Assembly: GCA_014879945.1 (NCBI GenBank)
Contig: JACSRE010000395.1
Span: forward strand, 1 to 54,150
Source of the DNA: Myxococcus sp.
Lineage (GTDB): Bacteria > Myxococcota > Myxococcia > Myxococcales > Myxococcaceae
DNA: 54,150 nucleotides
Reading direction: 5' to 3'
Under the pieces are notes generated by a model that saw only the letters and a program-made list of their open reading frames with translations, had not been told where the DNA came from and made no database searches. This document shows positions 34,001 to 42,113 of this stretch, one piece after another. Every line of letters starts with the position of its first letter. The first letter of the stretch is position 1. Made by a program: the position numbers and the translations under genes.

Positions 34001-37000
34001 CCCCGATTCGTACCAGGTGGCCAAGCCGACGACGCCCGTGCCTCCCGGCTTCTGCACCAACGGCGGCATTCCGAGCGGCGCGACGTACAGTCTGGTGTCA
34101 GATTATTACAACCCCGCGGCGACCAACAACCTGAGCGCGTACACGAGCGCTGGCTGTGTTGACATTGCAGGCCAGCCCGGCCCGCCGCCGACGCCGACCA
34201 AGCCTTGCTTCCGCACCTCGGGCGCGGCGCCCATTCCCTACCAGTCGGTGTCGTGGACCCAGGCCGCTGGCGCGACCGTCTTCAACACCGACTCCAACAA
34301 CAAGCTCCAGGGCTTCGGTGGGCGGACCGGCGTGTCGGCGCCCCCCTCGGGCGACGTGCCCGCGGTCTCGACCTTCGTCCCGATTCCGGACGACCTCTCG
34401 TACAACGAGATCACCCAGGCCAACCGGCTGCGCGCGGCCACCACCCTCTGCATCATGCCGAACGCCGATGTCAGCCCGGCCGACGGTGTGCAAGACGGCC
34501 CCAACGCCGACGGCTCGCTCCGCGGTGGCGCCTGTGTGGCTGACTTCGCCGACCGCGCGGGCGGCATCGACGCCGACTACACGCCGCTGCTGGGCTCGAT
34601 CAAGAACGCGGCCGACTACCTCACGGACCGCTGGAACACCGACCCCGAGCCCAACGGCAAGGACTGCCGCGACTACTTCATCATCCTCGCGACCGACGGC
34701 GTCGAGAGCACGCCGGTCAACTACACCTTGACGGGGACGAGCCCGACGACCTCGGTGCAGGGCCTGGTGTCGTCGCTGCGCAACACCAGCACCGCCTTCC
34801 CGAGGACGGCGCCTGACATTCGGACCTTCGTGATTGGCTTCGGCGACGGCGCGGCCAGCGCAGGCGTCGGGCCCCTCAACGCGGTCGCGAGCGCGGGTGG
34901 CACCACCAACGCCTACTTCCCGTCGACGCTGGCCGACCTGCAGAACACCCTCAACGCGGTGTTCACCACGATTCTGGCGGGCCAGGAGTCGAGGTCGAAG
35001 CCCGCCATCGGCACCGACGGCACCCGCATCTACGCGGCGCAGTACGTCAAGCCCCTGGGCTCGGGCCCCGATTGGTACGGTCTGTTCACCGCCTACGCCA
35101 TCGACCCGGTCACCGGCGCGCCGTCGGTCGCGTGGGACCACCACGCGAAGCTCAACGACCCGGGGCACCCCTCGCGCACCATCAAGGGCGTCGTGGACCA
35201 CAACGACCACACCCACGGCGAAGACTTCGAGCCCGGCATGAACTTCCGCGACACCCGCATGGACACGCGCTTCGACTTCAACAACAGCCTGCCCGACGGC
35301 GGCACGCCCAACGTCAACGACGTCATCAACTTCCTGCGGGCGCGCAACCAGCCCTACGACCGCACGTTCGCGGGCTCGGTGGTGTACCGCGCCTCGGCCC
35401 TGGGCCCCATCGTGAACTCCTCCCCGGTGGTGGTGGGCAAGTCGCCGTTCGATGACGCGTACGGTGGCACCAGCCCGGCGGCGCGCACGTCGTTCAGGGC
35501 CTTCATGACCGGCACCTCGACGACCCGTGGCACGCGCATCTACTTCGCCGCCAACGACGGCATGATCCACTCGGTCATCGACAACAGCACGGCTGCGGCC
35601 TGCTCGAGCGAGTCGAGCATGGCCTGCCCCAATGGCCGCGAGGACTGGTCGGTGGTGCCGATGAACCTCCACCTGAAGGAGGTTCCGGCGCAGGGCCAGC
35701 CGACGCTGGGCGAGTCGCTGTTCAAGCTCAAGTCGACCGGCAGCTGGGCGATGAACATGCTCAACGGGCCGGTCTCGGTCGCCGACGTCTGCAACGAGAA
35801 CTCCGACTTCAGCGGCTCTGCCGACAACTGCGCGACCAACCGGTGGAAGACCGTGCTCATCGGGACCATGCGCGAGGGTGGCCGTGGGATGATCGCCCTC
35901 GACATCACCGACCACTCGCCGCCCAGCGGCACCTCGAACGGCTCGAACAACGGCGTGCTCTGGGACTTCGAGGACGGCAACCTGGGCCTGACCTACAGCG
36001 CGCCCGCCATCGGCCGCGTCCGGTATGCCGGCAACGACAAGTTCGTGGCCTTCTTCGGCGGTGGTGCCGACGACCCGGTGACCGGCCCCATGGAGGGCGA
36101 CGCGGTGTTCGTCGTCGACGCCCTGCGACGCAACGTCGGCAGCGACAACAACCCCGTCATGGTCGCGAACCTCTGGCAGTACCAGCGCGGCGGCATCGCC
36201 AACAACAACCTGAGCGACACCTTCGTGGCCCGGCCGGCGAGCTACCGGCGCGCGGGCAGCCCGTACATGGACAGCGGGTACATCGCCGGCGGGAAGACCC
36301 TCTACGCCATTCGGTTCGCGCAGCCCGATGGCACCCAGTGGAACAACCGCTCGTACTGGCAGCCCGACGAGTTCTTCGACCCGACGAGCACCCGCAACGA
36401 CAAGCAGGCGACCAACGCCGGCGTCAACACGCCCATCAACCGCGTCGTGAAGACCTACGCCGGCAACATCGCCGACCCGAACGACCCGCCGACGTACGCG
36501 CTGAGCCCCGACGGGGCCCTGCCCCTGGCGGTCGCGCCTCCGATTCTCAACCGGGCCAAGCTGTCGAACAGCCTGGTGGCGACCGGCAAGCCCGACCTCT
36601 TCGTCGGCACCGGCAACAGCGACACGCCCAACAGCCCCGGGGTGGACTTCAAGGACGCGAACTACTTCTACGCGGTGCACGACTTCAACGACCAGAGCCA
36701 CGGCGCGCTCAACGACGGCCGTGCCCTCTGGGTGGCGAAGTTCTGCAACGGCGAAGGGGTCACCTGCACCGACACCAAGGAGCAGATCGTCAGCGAGCCG
36801 GCGGTCATCTCGAGCTGCGTCATCGTTCCGACCTACACGCCGTTCGCCGGCTCGAGCTGCGGCGGCACCGGCAGCGCGCGGCTGTACGGCTTCAACGCCA
36901 TCACCGGCGCGCTCACCTCGTGTCTGGTGTTCCCGCCCGGGTCTCCGTGGGCGGGCCAGGCCACCTCGGTGGTCGAGCTCGGCGCCGTCGGCATTCCCAG

Positions 37001-37124
37001 CGACCTGGTCGTCATCAACGACAACCTCTACTTCACCACCAGCAACACGCCGGGCGTGAACCAGGTGCCGGTGAAGCAGAACCCGACCCCGGGCGCGGTG
37101 CGCAGCTACCGGAGACTGAAGTGA
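31059..37124 (+). CDS. pilY1: PilY1-type pilus tip/assembly protein, unusually large
   Basis: A 2021-residue exported protein (signal peptide TRIALLSSVLVSLAAGA). It opens with a von Willebrand A MIDAS motif, Asp33-x-Ser-x-Ser in ILDTSRSMM. The second half of the A domain, with IILATDGVES (Asp1213), appears almost 1,200 residues later, so a giant Cys/Ser/Thr/Asn-rich insertion splits the fold. The C-terminal part (about 1430-2020) is the PilY1 propeller (SSPVVVGKS, FAANDGMIHSV, DLVVINDNLYF). PilY1 sits at the pilus tip, primes assembly with minor pilins and mediates adhesion. First of six overlapping genes with four prepilins. The ATG at 31059 is preferred to the open frame from 30876, which lacks a signal. 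Confidence 0.9.
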   Translation: MHTLTRIALLSSVLVSLAAGAQVPKPRVMIILDTSRSMMQYPTFTTCPACSDNMVPVTEAAGGDYNMATDNNCVSKFCVAKKAVNQVLPAYTGDARIGLATYYQYIIQADSTNTLNTTCSYDVFSAPNVRKSFTSLTDYTGSGSSTCAGNALSPDTTCTPGTTRTSELFFPDSSLGGGGAGLKSFCPMPTGVSTPATWMAPATACGADTRNCYVLTKTGASPSPIDCDVYTWPLPSFPATFTSIVNNGAGCQNNLPYDTAINPVVYTTVMPRTEQIVGLGTLSCPAAVTPTTNPGATPPSVTLTATPTIGSAVGNWRNFGGASERCSAQNPCSFFSYSTTPVSRFGSTAWYGFFDNTFTPANTLSSLSGTYQFSQYNAGSAAYTPTILTGSVTLPNGTGCLGGGWPRGTNVGTTTRYTSGSLSGSFGVNNAQTTLDSSAVARGARTDDTPTRTGTNYTCSAAYPCDVRLSNDVDLPGAWVNNVATIYADVYNPVNERTTPIASDTFNLRLLLPAVSCPASIGTNGAAPANSVWTSAPGGCTGAGAGACSFTSGGMGAVATTTTCPNVVRWSNLGALATPPANCAFNNKAYTGPTTSANQPVTQTITSGSCTMGTFEIAAAGSFSGCGGFPCKLTYVSNNAGPADSSSWGLNIYNRTAAPAGWSGTAVRDQNVGGLVNGPVTSGPTPTCLGSNSTWVTSTDASLCPGGVTPCTLWQSGPAVISMTCGPESKDACRACQYQQKRFQWDRPTTQCNYTANSYTYTVNQTAPTCNYTRARWQLDRRNPDQHRCDYQVGARRYDFAPPTEKVCEYWSVKSTLRASRNLYTYEYKTKGTELIGRASARTFGAGMCGANSSSTYSGALETACPATSPCSAFGTMLGRTNSLGGGNGAAPAGSTCKLSWGAGDSPSRVYGYTPYASAGGGACASGKCLTGDSCSGGLCYTTGARRGRAQYFNTTENFQNSPTNTSSRLCEEDPTSLPASPDSYQVAKPTTPVPPGFCTNGGIPSGATYSLVSDYYNPAATNNLSAYTSAGCVDIAGQPGPPPTPTKPCFRTSGAAPIPYQSVSWTQAAGATVFNTDSNNKLQGFGGRTGVSAPPSGDVPAVSTFVPIPDDLSYNEITQANRLRAATTLCIMPNADVSPADGVQDGPNADGSLRGGACVADFADRAGGIDADYTPLLGSIKNAADYLTDRWNTDPEPNGKDCRDYFIILATDGVESTPVNYTLTGTSPTTSVQGLVSSLRNTSTAFPRTAPDIRTFVIGFGDGAASAGVGPLNAVASAGGTTNAYFPSTLADLQNTLNAVFTTILAGQESRSKPAIGTDGTRIYAAQYVKPLGSGPDWYGLFTAYAIDPVTGAPSVAWDHHAKLNDPGHPSRTIKGVVDHNDHTHGEDFEPGMNFRDTRMDTRFDFNNSLPDGGTPNVNDVINFLRARNQPYDRTFAGSVVYRASALGPIVNSSPVVVGKSPFDDAYGGTSPAARTSFRAFMTGTSTTRGTRIYFAANDGMIHSVIDNSTAAACSSESSMACPNGREDWSVVPMNLHLKEVPAQGQPTLGESLFKLKSTGSWAMNMLNGPVSVADVCNENSDFSGSADNCATNRWKTVLIGTMREGGRGMIALDITDHSPPSGTSNGSNNGVLWDFEDGNLGLTYSAPAIGRVRYAGNDKFVAFFGGGADDPVTGPMEGDAVFVVDALRRNVGSDNNPVMVANLWQYQRGGIANNNLSDTFVARPASYRRAGSPYMDSGYIAGGKTLYAIRFAQPDGTQWNNRSYWQPDEFFDPTSTRNDKQATNAGVNTPINRVVKTYAGNIADPNDPPTYALSPDGALPLAVAPPILNRAKLSNSLVATGKPDLFVGTGNSDTPNSPGVDFKDANYFYAVHDFNDQSHGALNDGRALWVAKFCNGEGVTCTDTKEQIVSEPAVISSCVIVPTYTPFAGSSCGGTGSARLYGFNAITGALTSCLVFPPGSPWAGQATSVVELGAVGIPSDLVVINDNLYFTTSNTPGVNQVPVKQNPTPGAVRSYRRLK

Positions 37125-37744
37125 GGCGCAGGGGCTTCACCCTCATCGAGCTGATGGTCGTGGTGGCCATCATCGCGATCCTCGCGACGCTGTCGGCCGC
37201 CACCCTCTCGTCGGTGAACGAGCTGGGGAAGCTCAACGGGTCTGCGCAGACGGTCGCGAACATTCTTCGCACCGCCCGCACCCGGGCCATCACCGAGCGG
37301 TGCACGTACGTGGTGCAGATCAACGGCGCCAACTACAACCCGCTCGGGCCCGCCGACGTGCCGCGCAAGCCGGGCACCATCATCGTGTGGCGGAAGAACG
37401 ACTGCCAATCGGTGACGGGCGCCTACGAGCCTGGCCTGGCGGTGCCGCTGCGAGACCGGCTCGTCAACGACTACTCGATGCAGGAGTTCGGCTCGACCAT
37501 CTTCTTGCCCGCGGGCGTCATCACTGAGCCGCTCAACCAGCTGCGCACGGGCTCGCTGTCGATCGCCTGGCAGCCCAACGGCACCCGCACCGTCTGGGCC
37601 GACAGCGACGCCGACGGCGTGTCGGCGGTGACGCCGCTGGCGGTCGGGGCGACGCTCGACCTCACCATTCGAACGCCGAAGGCGACGGTCACCCCGAGCC
37701 GCTCGGTGAGCGTTCCTCCAGACGGCCCCGCGGTGGCGCCATGA
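37121..37744 (+). CDS. Minor prepilin, FimU/GspH-like
   Basis: A 207-residue type IV prepilin. A short basic leader ends RRRG, then FTLIELMVVVAIIAILATL, the classic GFTLIE site with Glu at +5. The globular part resembles FimT/FimU/GspH pseudopilins: an early helix (LRTARTRAITERCTYVVQI), then strands. The prepilin peptidase at 42114 is the likely processor. The GTG overlaps the PilY1 stop (GTGA) and the stop overlaps the next start (ATGA), so translation is coupled. Confidence 0.9.
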   Translation: MRRRGFTLIELMVVVAIIAILATLSAATLSSVNELGKLNGSAQTVANILRTARTRAITERCTYVVQINGANYNPLGPADVPRKPGTIIVWRKNDCQSVTGAYEPGLAVPLRDRLVNDYSMQEFGSTIFLPAGVITEPLNQLRTGSLSIAWQPNGTRTVWADSDADGVSAVTPLAVGATLDLTIRTPKATVTPSRSVSVPPDGPAVAP

Positions 37745-38151
37745 GGCGCGTGAAGGGCGGCTCGACGCTGCTCGAGACGATGGTGGCCTCGTCGGTGCTC
37801 CTGCTCGGGATGGTGGGCATCGTTCAGTTGCTCATCTCGGGCGTGAACCAGAACGGCGTGGCGAACGCGCGCGCCACCGGTCAGGACATGGCCGCGGCCG
37901 GCGCCGCCGAGGCCATGTCGATGCCGTTCGACGCGGTGCCGGTCGGCACCTTTGACGCGGGCATCCTCTTCGATGGTGACGGCCGGCGGTACGGGCGCAC
38001 CCGAATCATCAGCGACATCGGCGATGGCGGGGTGCGCGCCCGACGGGTGGTCGTCAACACCGAGTGGCGTGACGCGCTCGGGGCCGTCTCGCTGCTGAGG
38101 ACCGCGCAGGTCTCAGTCATCATCTCGGAGATTCCCGATGCCGGCCTCTAG
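37741..38151 (+). CDS. Minor prepilin, PilV-like
   Basis: A 136-residue prepilin: leader MRRVKGG, then STLLETMVASSVLLLGMVGI with Glu at +5. The position +1 residue is Ser rather than the usual Phe/Met. Its short globular part and place between the FimU-like and PilW-like genes fit PilV. It overlaps both neighbours (4 bases upstream, 14 downstream). It likely joins the tip complex with PilY1. Confidence 0.85.
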   Translation: MRRVKGGSTLLETMVASSVLLLGMVGIVQLLISGVNQNGVANARATGQDMAAAGAAEAMSMPFDAVPVGTFDAGILFDGDGRRYGRTRIISDIGDGGVRARRVVVNTEWRDALGAVSLLRTAQVSVIISEIPDAGL

Positions 38152-39337
38152 ACGACTTCGCCGCGGCGTCACGCTCATCGAGCTGATGCTCTCGTTCGCG
38201 GTGCTCTCCATCGTCCTGGCGGCGGTGATGTCGGTGGTCGTCTCGGTGTCGCGGCAGCGGCGCGAGGCGTCGAACCTGGTCGAGGTGCGGGGCAACGCGC
38301 GGGTCGCGCTGTCGATGATGCAGTTCGACGCGGCGAACGCCGGCTTCCGGTTCGGGGCGGCGCCCTTCGCGGTGCGGGTGCTGCAGAACGTCACCTCGGC
38401 GCACCCGGAGCTGGCCGACACCGCCAACTGCGGCGGGCGCGCGGGCTGGGAGGTGATGCCGGGCACCGACGTCATCGAGTTTCGTGAAGGCCGCTCGGTG
38501 TGGCCCGCGGGCATCTACTCGGTGGGCAAGGTGCCGCTGGGCGTGTGCGGGCCGCCGCCTGCGGTCTCGTGCTTCAACGGTGGCGGCAGCCCTAACCCGT
38601 TCCCCGACGGGCTCGATGGGCAGGACGAGATCGTCTTCTTCAGCAGCCAGGCGACCGCGTGCGCCGCGCGGCTCCCCGGCGCCGTGGGCACTGGCAACTA
38701 CGTGCTGCTCACCCAGAGCCTTCGCTCGAACGCCGCCGCGACCGCCTACCCGGTCACCGGCTCGGGGCAGTGCCCGGCGCCTGGCATGGCCATCACCGCC
38801 CTCGGGCAGGTGACCCGCTACCTGGTGTGCCGCCCGCCCGCGTTCTCGGCGACGGTGCGCCCGGCGCTGTTCCGCCAACGCTGGGGCCCGAAGTATCCGC
38901 TGCCGGGCTCGCAGCTCGACTTCGTCAGCGTGCAGGAGGCGGTGGAGGACCTGCAGGTGGCGACCATGCTCAGCCTGGCGCAGACGCCTGGAATGGTGAC
39001 GGGCCCGAGCTGCTCCGGCGCCGGCCTCACGGCGACCTGTCTGTGTGGCTCCATCGCCGGAGACTGCATCGGGTACAACCCCGACCCCACCGCCGCCGGC
39101 ACGCTCGACGGCACCTCGATGGTGGCGGCTCAGCGCACGCCGTTCCTGGCCAAGGCCTACCGCATCGCCGTCACCACCCTCTCGTCTCGAGCCCGCGGCT
39201 TCGGTGACCAGGCGATGTTCGTGCGGCCTGCGCTGTACGACCACGCGGTCGGGGCGATCGACGCCTACTCCGGCAACCACCGGGCGGTGCTCGAGACGAC
39301 GATTCTGCCGCAGAACATCGCATTGGTGGCGCCATGA
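38138..39337 (+). CDS. Minor prepilin, PilW-like
   Basis: This 399-residue prepilin has leader MPASRRLRRG, then VTLIELMLSFAVLSIVLAAV with Glu at +5. Typical for PilW, a helix with RGNARVALSMMQFDAANAGF follows. The large globular part carries about ten cysteines (ANCGG, GVCG, GQCPAPG, TCLCGS), suggesting disulphides. The size and place in the cluster fit PilW of minor-pilin/PilY1 operons. It overlaps both neighbouring genes. Confidence 0.87.
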   Translation: MPASRRLRRGVTLIELMLSFAVLSIVLAAVMSVVVSVSRQRREASNLVEVRGNARVALSMMQFDAANAGFRFGAAPFAVRVLQNVTSAHPELADTANCGGRAGWEVMPGTDVIEFREGRSVWPAGIYSVGKVPLGVCGPPPAVSCFNGGGSPNPFPDGLDGQDEIVFFSSQATACAARLPGAVGTGNYVLLTQSLRSNAAATAYPVTGSGQCPAPGMAITALGQVTRYLVCRPPAFSATVRPALFRQRWGPKYPLPGSQLDFVSVQEAVEDLQVATMLSLAQTPGMVTGPSCSGAGLTATCLCGSIAGDCIGYNPDPTAAGTLDGTSMVAAQRTPFLAKAYRIAVTTLSSRARGFGDQAMFVRPALYDHAVGAIDAYSGNHRAVLETTILPQNIALVAP

Positions 39338-39864
39338 CGAGACGAACGGTGAAGCGGCACCAGCGCGGCATCGCCATGGTGTCGGTGTTGGTCGCGCTGC
39401 TGCTGCTGACGGTGATCGCCAGCGGCTTCTTCCTTCAGGCGCGCGACACGGCGACCTTGAGCAACATCACCGCGACGCAGATCATCGCGACGAACAACGC
39501 CGAGATGGGGCTCCAGGAAGGCGTGAGGCGAATTCGCAGCGCGCAGGTGCCACGCGTCGCGGTGCTGACCTGCACGGTGGCCGACGTGAACGCGAACCTC
39601 TGCGGCGCGACCTACTCGGTCGGGCCCGTGATGGGCACCGGCCCCAACCTGCTCAACGGGGGCGGGCTGCAGTACCAGTTCATCATCTACCGGCTCTCGA
39701 CCCCTGACTTCACGCTCCCGGCCAACCGGTACATCATTCGCTCGACCGGCTTCTTCGGCACCGACCTCAACTCGGAGTCGCTGGTGACCAGCGTCATCGA
39801 GGCCGAGGTGGACATGGGCACCGGCTTCAAGACCAGCTGCGTGGGCGGGTACGAGTGCATCTGA
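39334..39864 (+). CDS. Minor prepilin, PilX-like
   Basis: A 176-residue protein with leader MTRRTVKRHQRG then IAMVSVLVALLLLTVIASGF. There is no Glu at position +5 (Ser instead), which is expected for PilX/GspK-type subunits thought to cap the pilus tip. The rest has two cysteines near the C-terminus (TSCVGGYEC), likely a disulphide loop. ATGA overlap with PilW; the stop overlaps the lipoprotein gene by ten bases. It completes a PilY1, FimU, PilV, PilW, PilX set. Confidence 0.85.
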   Translation: MTRRTVKRHQRGIAMVSVLVALLLLTVIASGFFLQARDTATLSNITATQIIATNNAEMGLQEGVRRIRSAQVPRVAVLTCTVADVNANLCGATYSVGPVMGTGPNLLNGGGLQYQFIIYRLSTPDFTLPANRYIIRSTGFFGTDLNSESLVTSVIEAEVDMGTGFKTSCVGGYECI

Positions 39865-40931
39865 GCAGGGCCGCCGTTCCCCTCCTCGTGTTGGTCGCGG
39901 CCGGGTGCAAGGCCCCGCCGCCGGCCCCCGTGCCGGCACCGCCGCCTCAACAGCTCACCGAGAAAGACACCGAGCCCCTGCAGGGCGCGCTCTCGGGCCC
40001 GGGCTGGCGTCTGTTGCTCGACGATCGCTGGCTGGCGGTGAAGTCAGACGCGCGCGCCCGCTTCAAGCCCGAGGTCGAGGCCTGGGCGGTCGACCCCGAC
40101 GGGCCGGTGCACCTCACCGTTCAGTGCCGAGCGCTGGTGGAGGGGGCCGAGGCGAGCCTGCGCGCCCAGCTGGCCCTGGCCCGCGAGCAGCACGACCTCG
40201 AGGGCGTGGCCATGGGCAAGCTCGGCGAAGGGCCGTGGCTCGAAGGGGTGCTGGGGCAGTGGACGGTCGGCGAGATGGCGCACGTCATCGGGCGCTTCCG
40301 GCTGGTGTCGTCGGTGTGCGACGTGCGGGCGTGGGCGCCGAAGGCAGGCGGGGCGCCGACCGTCGAGCGGCTCCGGTCGAGCGTGCTGGCCTTCAGCACG
40401 ACGCGGCCCGGGCTGGTGCGCGAGCTGAACGCCCTGGGCGCGTGGCTCTCGACGAGGGCGCGACCGCACGCCGCCGACGCAGGGACGGCGTGGGTGCGGC
40501 TGCGCACCGAAGACGCGCTCCTGCGCGCGCCCGCCGGCCTGCTGGTGGAGCGCTTCACCCTGCGGCTGCAGCTGCTCGAGGAGATCGGCCAGCGAGACTG
40601 CGCGAACGTGGTGCGGCAGCGCCTCGAGGAGTCGCCTGCCCTGCTCGAGCGGCTCCCCGACCCGGTGGGGGCGCGGTGGGTGCAGCTGACCCGCGAGGCG
40701 CTCACCCTGGCCGAGAGCGCCGACGCGGGCCGGCCGGCGGAGCAGCCGGGCAAGCTGGCGCTCCTCAAGCTGGCCGCGCAGGACGAGGAGCTGGGCCTCG
40801 CCCAGAGCGTGCTGAAGCGGCCCGACGAGGCCCCCGATGACGTCGCCTGTGACGCCGAGAAGCTGCGGCTGACGAAGCTGCTCGCCCAGCCGGCCGAGCA
40901 GCGGGCCCTGTTGCTGCGCAGCCTGCTCTGA
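39855..40931 (+). CDS. Lipoprotein at the end of the pilus operon
   Basis: A 358-residue lipoprotein (VLVAAGC, Cys18; then a Pro/Ala linker) whose GTG overlaps the PilX stop region by ten bases. Residues about 45-190 may form an alpha/beta domain (GWRLLLDDRWLAVKS, WAVDPDGPVHLTVQC). The C-terminal half is helical. Coupling to PilX suggests a role in pilus function or the envelope, but it may only share the transcript. No family recognised. Confidence 0.78.
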   Translation: MHLSRAAVPLLVLVAAGCKAPPPAPVPAPPPQQLTEKDTEPLQGALSGPGWRLLLDDRWLAVKSDARARFKPEVEAWAVDPDGPVHLTVQCRALVEGAEASLRAQLALAREQHDLEGVAMGKLGEGPWLEGVLGQWTVGEMAHVIGRFRLVSSVCDVRAWAPKAGGAPTVERLRSSVLAFSTTRPGLVRELNALGAWLSTRARPHAADAGTAWVRLRTEDALLRAPAGLLVERFTLRLQLLEEIGQRDCANVVRQRLEESPALLERLPDPVGARWVQLTREALTLAESADAGRPAEQPGKLALLKLAAQDEELGLAQSVLKRPDEAPDDVACDAEKLRLTKLLAQPAEQRALLLRSLL

Positions 40932-40976
40932 CGCGCCGCTGCGCCGGCGGGTGGAAGTGGGCTATGCGCGGCACCC

Positions 40977-42110
40977 GTGACTCCGAGACGCAAGACGGGT
41001 CGTGAGGCGCTCGCCCAGGCGCGTCGCGTGGTGGTGAAGCTGGGCACCAACGCGCTGACGCACGCCACGGGGCGGTTTCACCGGCCGCACTTCGAGAAGC
41101 TGGCCAGCGAGCTGCTCGCGCTCGGCGAAGGCCGGCAGCTCATCGTGGTGTCGTCTGGCGCCATCGCGCTGGGCGTGGAGCGGCTCGGGCTGTCGGAGCG
41201 CCCGAAAGACATGCCGGGCAAGCAGGCGTGCGCCGCGGTGGGCCAGAGCCGGTTGATGCGGGCGTGGGAAGAGGCGCTGGCGCCGACCGTGGTGGCGCAG
41301 GTGCTCCTCACCCACTCGGACATGCAGGACCGCCGGCGCTACCTCAACGCGCGGCACGCGCTGGAGCGCCTCATCGAGCACGGCGTGGTGCCCGTCATCA
41401 ACGAGAACGACACGGTGTCGGTCGATGAGATCAAGTTCGGCGACAACGACACGCTCGCCGGCCTGGTGGCGGGCCTGGTGCAGGCCGACGCGCTCATCAT
41501 CCTCTCTGACGTCGACGGGCTGTACGACGCCGACCCGCGCACCAACCCCGCCGCCCGGCGCATTCCGCTGGTGGAGCGCGTCACCCCCGAGATGGTGAAG
41601 GCCGCGGGAGGCAGCGGGAGCGCGGTCGGCACGGGCGGCATGGTGACGAAGCTCAAAGCCGCGGCGCGCGTCACCGAGCTGGGGCTGCGCTGCGTCATCG
41701 CCGAGGGCCACCGCAGCGGGGCGCTCACCGGGCTCTTCGCGGGTGACGACGTGGGCACCGTCTTCGAGCCCACCGCCACCCACCGCGACGCGCGCGCCGC
41801 GTGGATCGCCCATGCCCTCAAGCCCAGAGGCACGCTGCTGGTGGACGCGGGCGCGCGGGTGGCGCTCATCGAGAAGAAGAAGAGCCTGCTCCCCTCGGGC
41901 ATTCGCGAGGTGACGGGGCAGTTCGCGCACGGCGACCCGGTGGACCTGTGCGGGCCCGACGGCCAGCCCTTCGCGCGCGGCCTGGTGGCCTACGGCGCCG
42001 ACGACCTGCGGCGCATCGCCGGCAAGAAGAGCGCGCAGATCGAGGCGGTGCTGGGCTGGCGCGGCCTCGACGAGGCGGTGCACCGCGACGACCTGGTCGT
42101 CTTCGACTGA
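40977..42110 (+). CDS. proB: Glutamate 5-kinase, proline biosynthesis
   Basis: A 377-residue enzyme that phosphorylates glutamate as the first step of proline synthesis. The amino acid kinase domain (about 1-265) has VVVKLGTNAL, VSSGAIALG, INENDTVSVDEIKFGDND and SDVDGLYDADP, then GTGGMVTKL. A C-terminal PUA domain (about 290-370) has LVDAGARVAL and SLLPSGIREVTGQF. Length matches the family. It is probably feedback-inhibited by proline, as usual. proA is not in the window. It is convergent with the prepilin peptidase, three bases apart. Confidence 0.95.
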   Translation: MTPRRKTGREALAQARRVVVKLGTNALTHATGRFHRPHFEKLASELLALGEGRQLIVVSSGAIALGVERLGLSERPKDMPGKQACAAVGQSRLMRAWEEALAPTVVAQVLLTHSDMQDRRRYLNARHALERLIEHGVVPVINENDTVSVDEIKFGDNDTLAGLVAGLVQADALIILSDVDGLYDADPRTNPAARRIPLVERVTPEMVKAAGGSGSAVGTGGMVTKLKAAARVTELGLRCVIAEGHRSGALTGLFAGDDVGTVFEPTATHRDARAAWIAHALKPRGTLLVDAGARVALIEKKKSLLPSGIREVTGQFAHGDPVDLCGPDGQPFARGLVAYGADDLRRIAGKKSAQIEAVLGWRGLDEAVHRDDLVVFD

Positions 42111-42113
42111 CGC

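Noticed and set aside
34098-36701. An 867-codon open frame on the minus strand opposite pilY1
   Set aside because: Its composition (Val/Gly/Arg/His) is that of an antisense shadow in GC-rich DNA, and the plus-strand PilY1 is clearly real.
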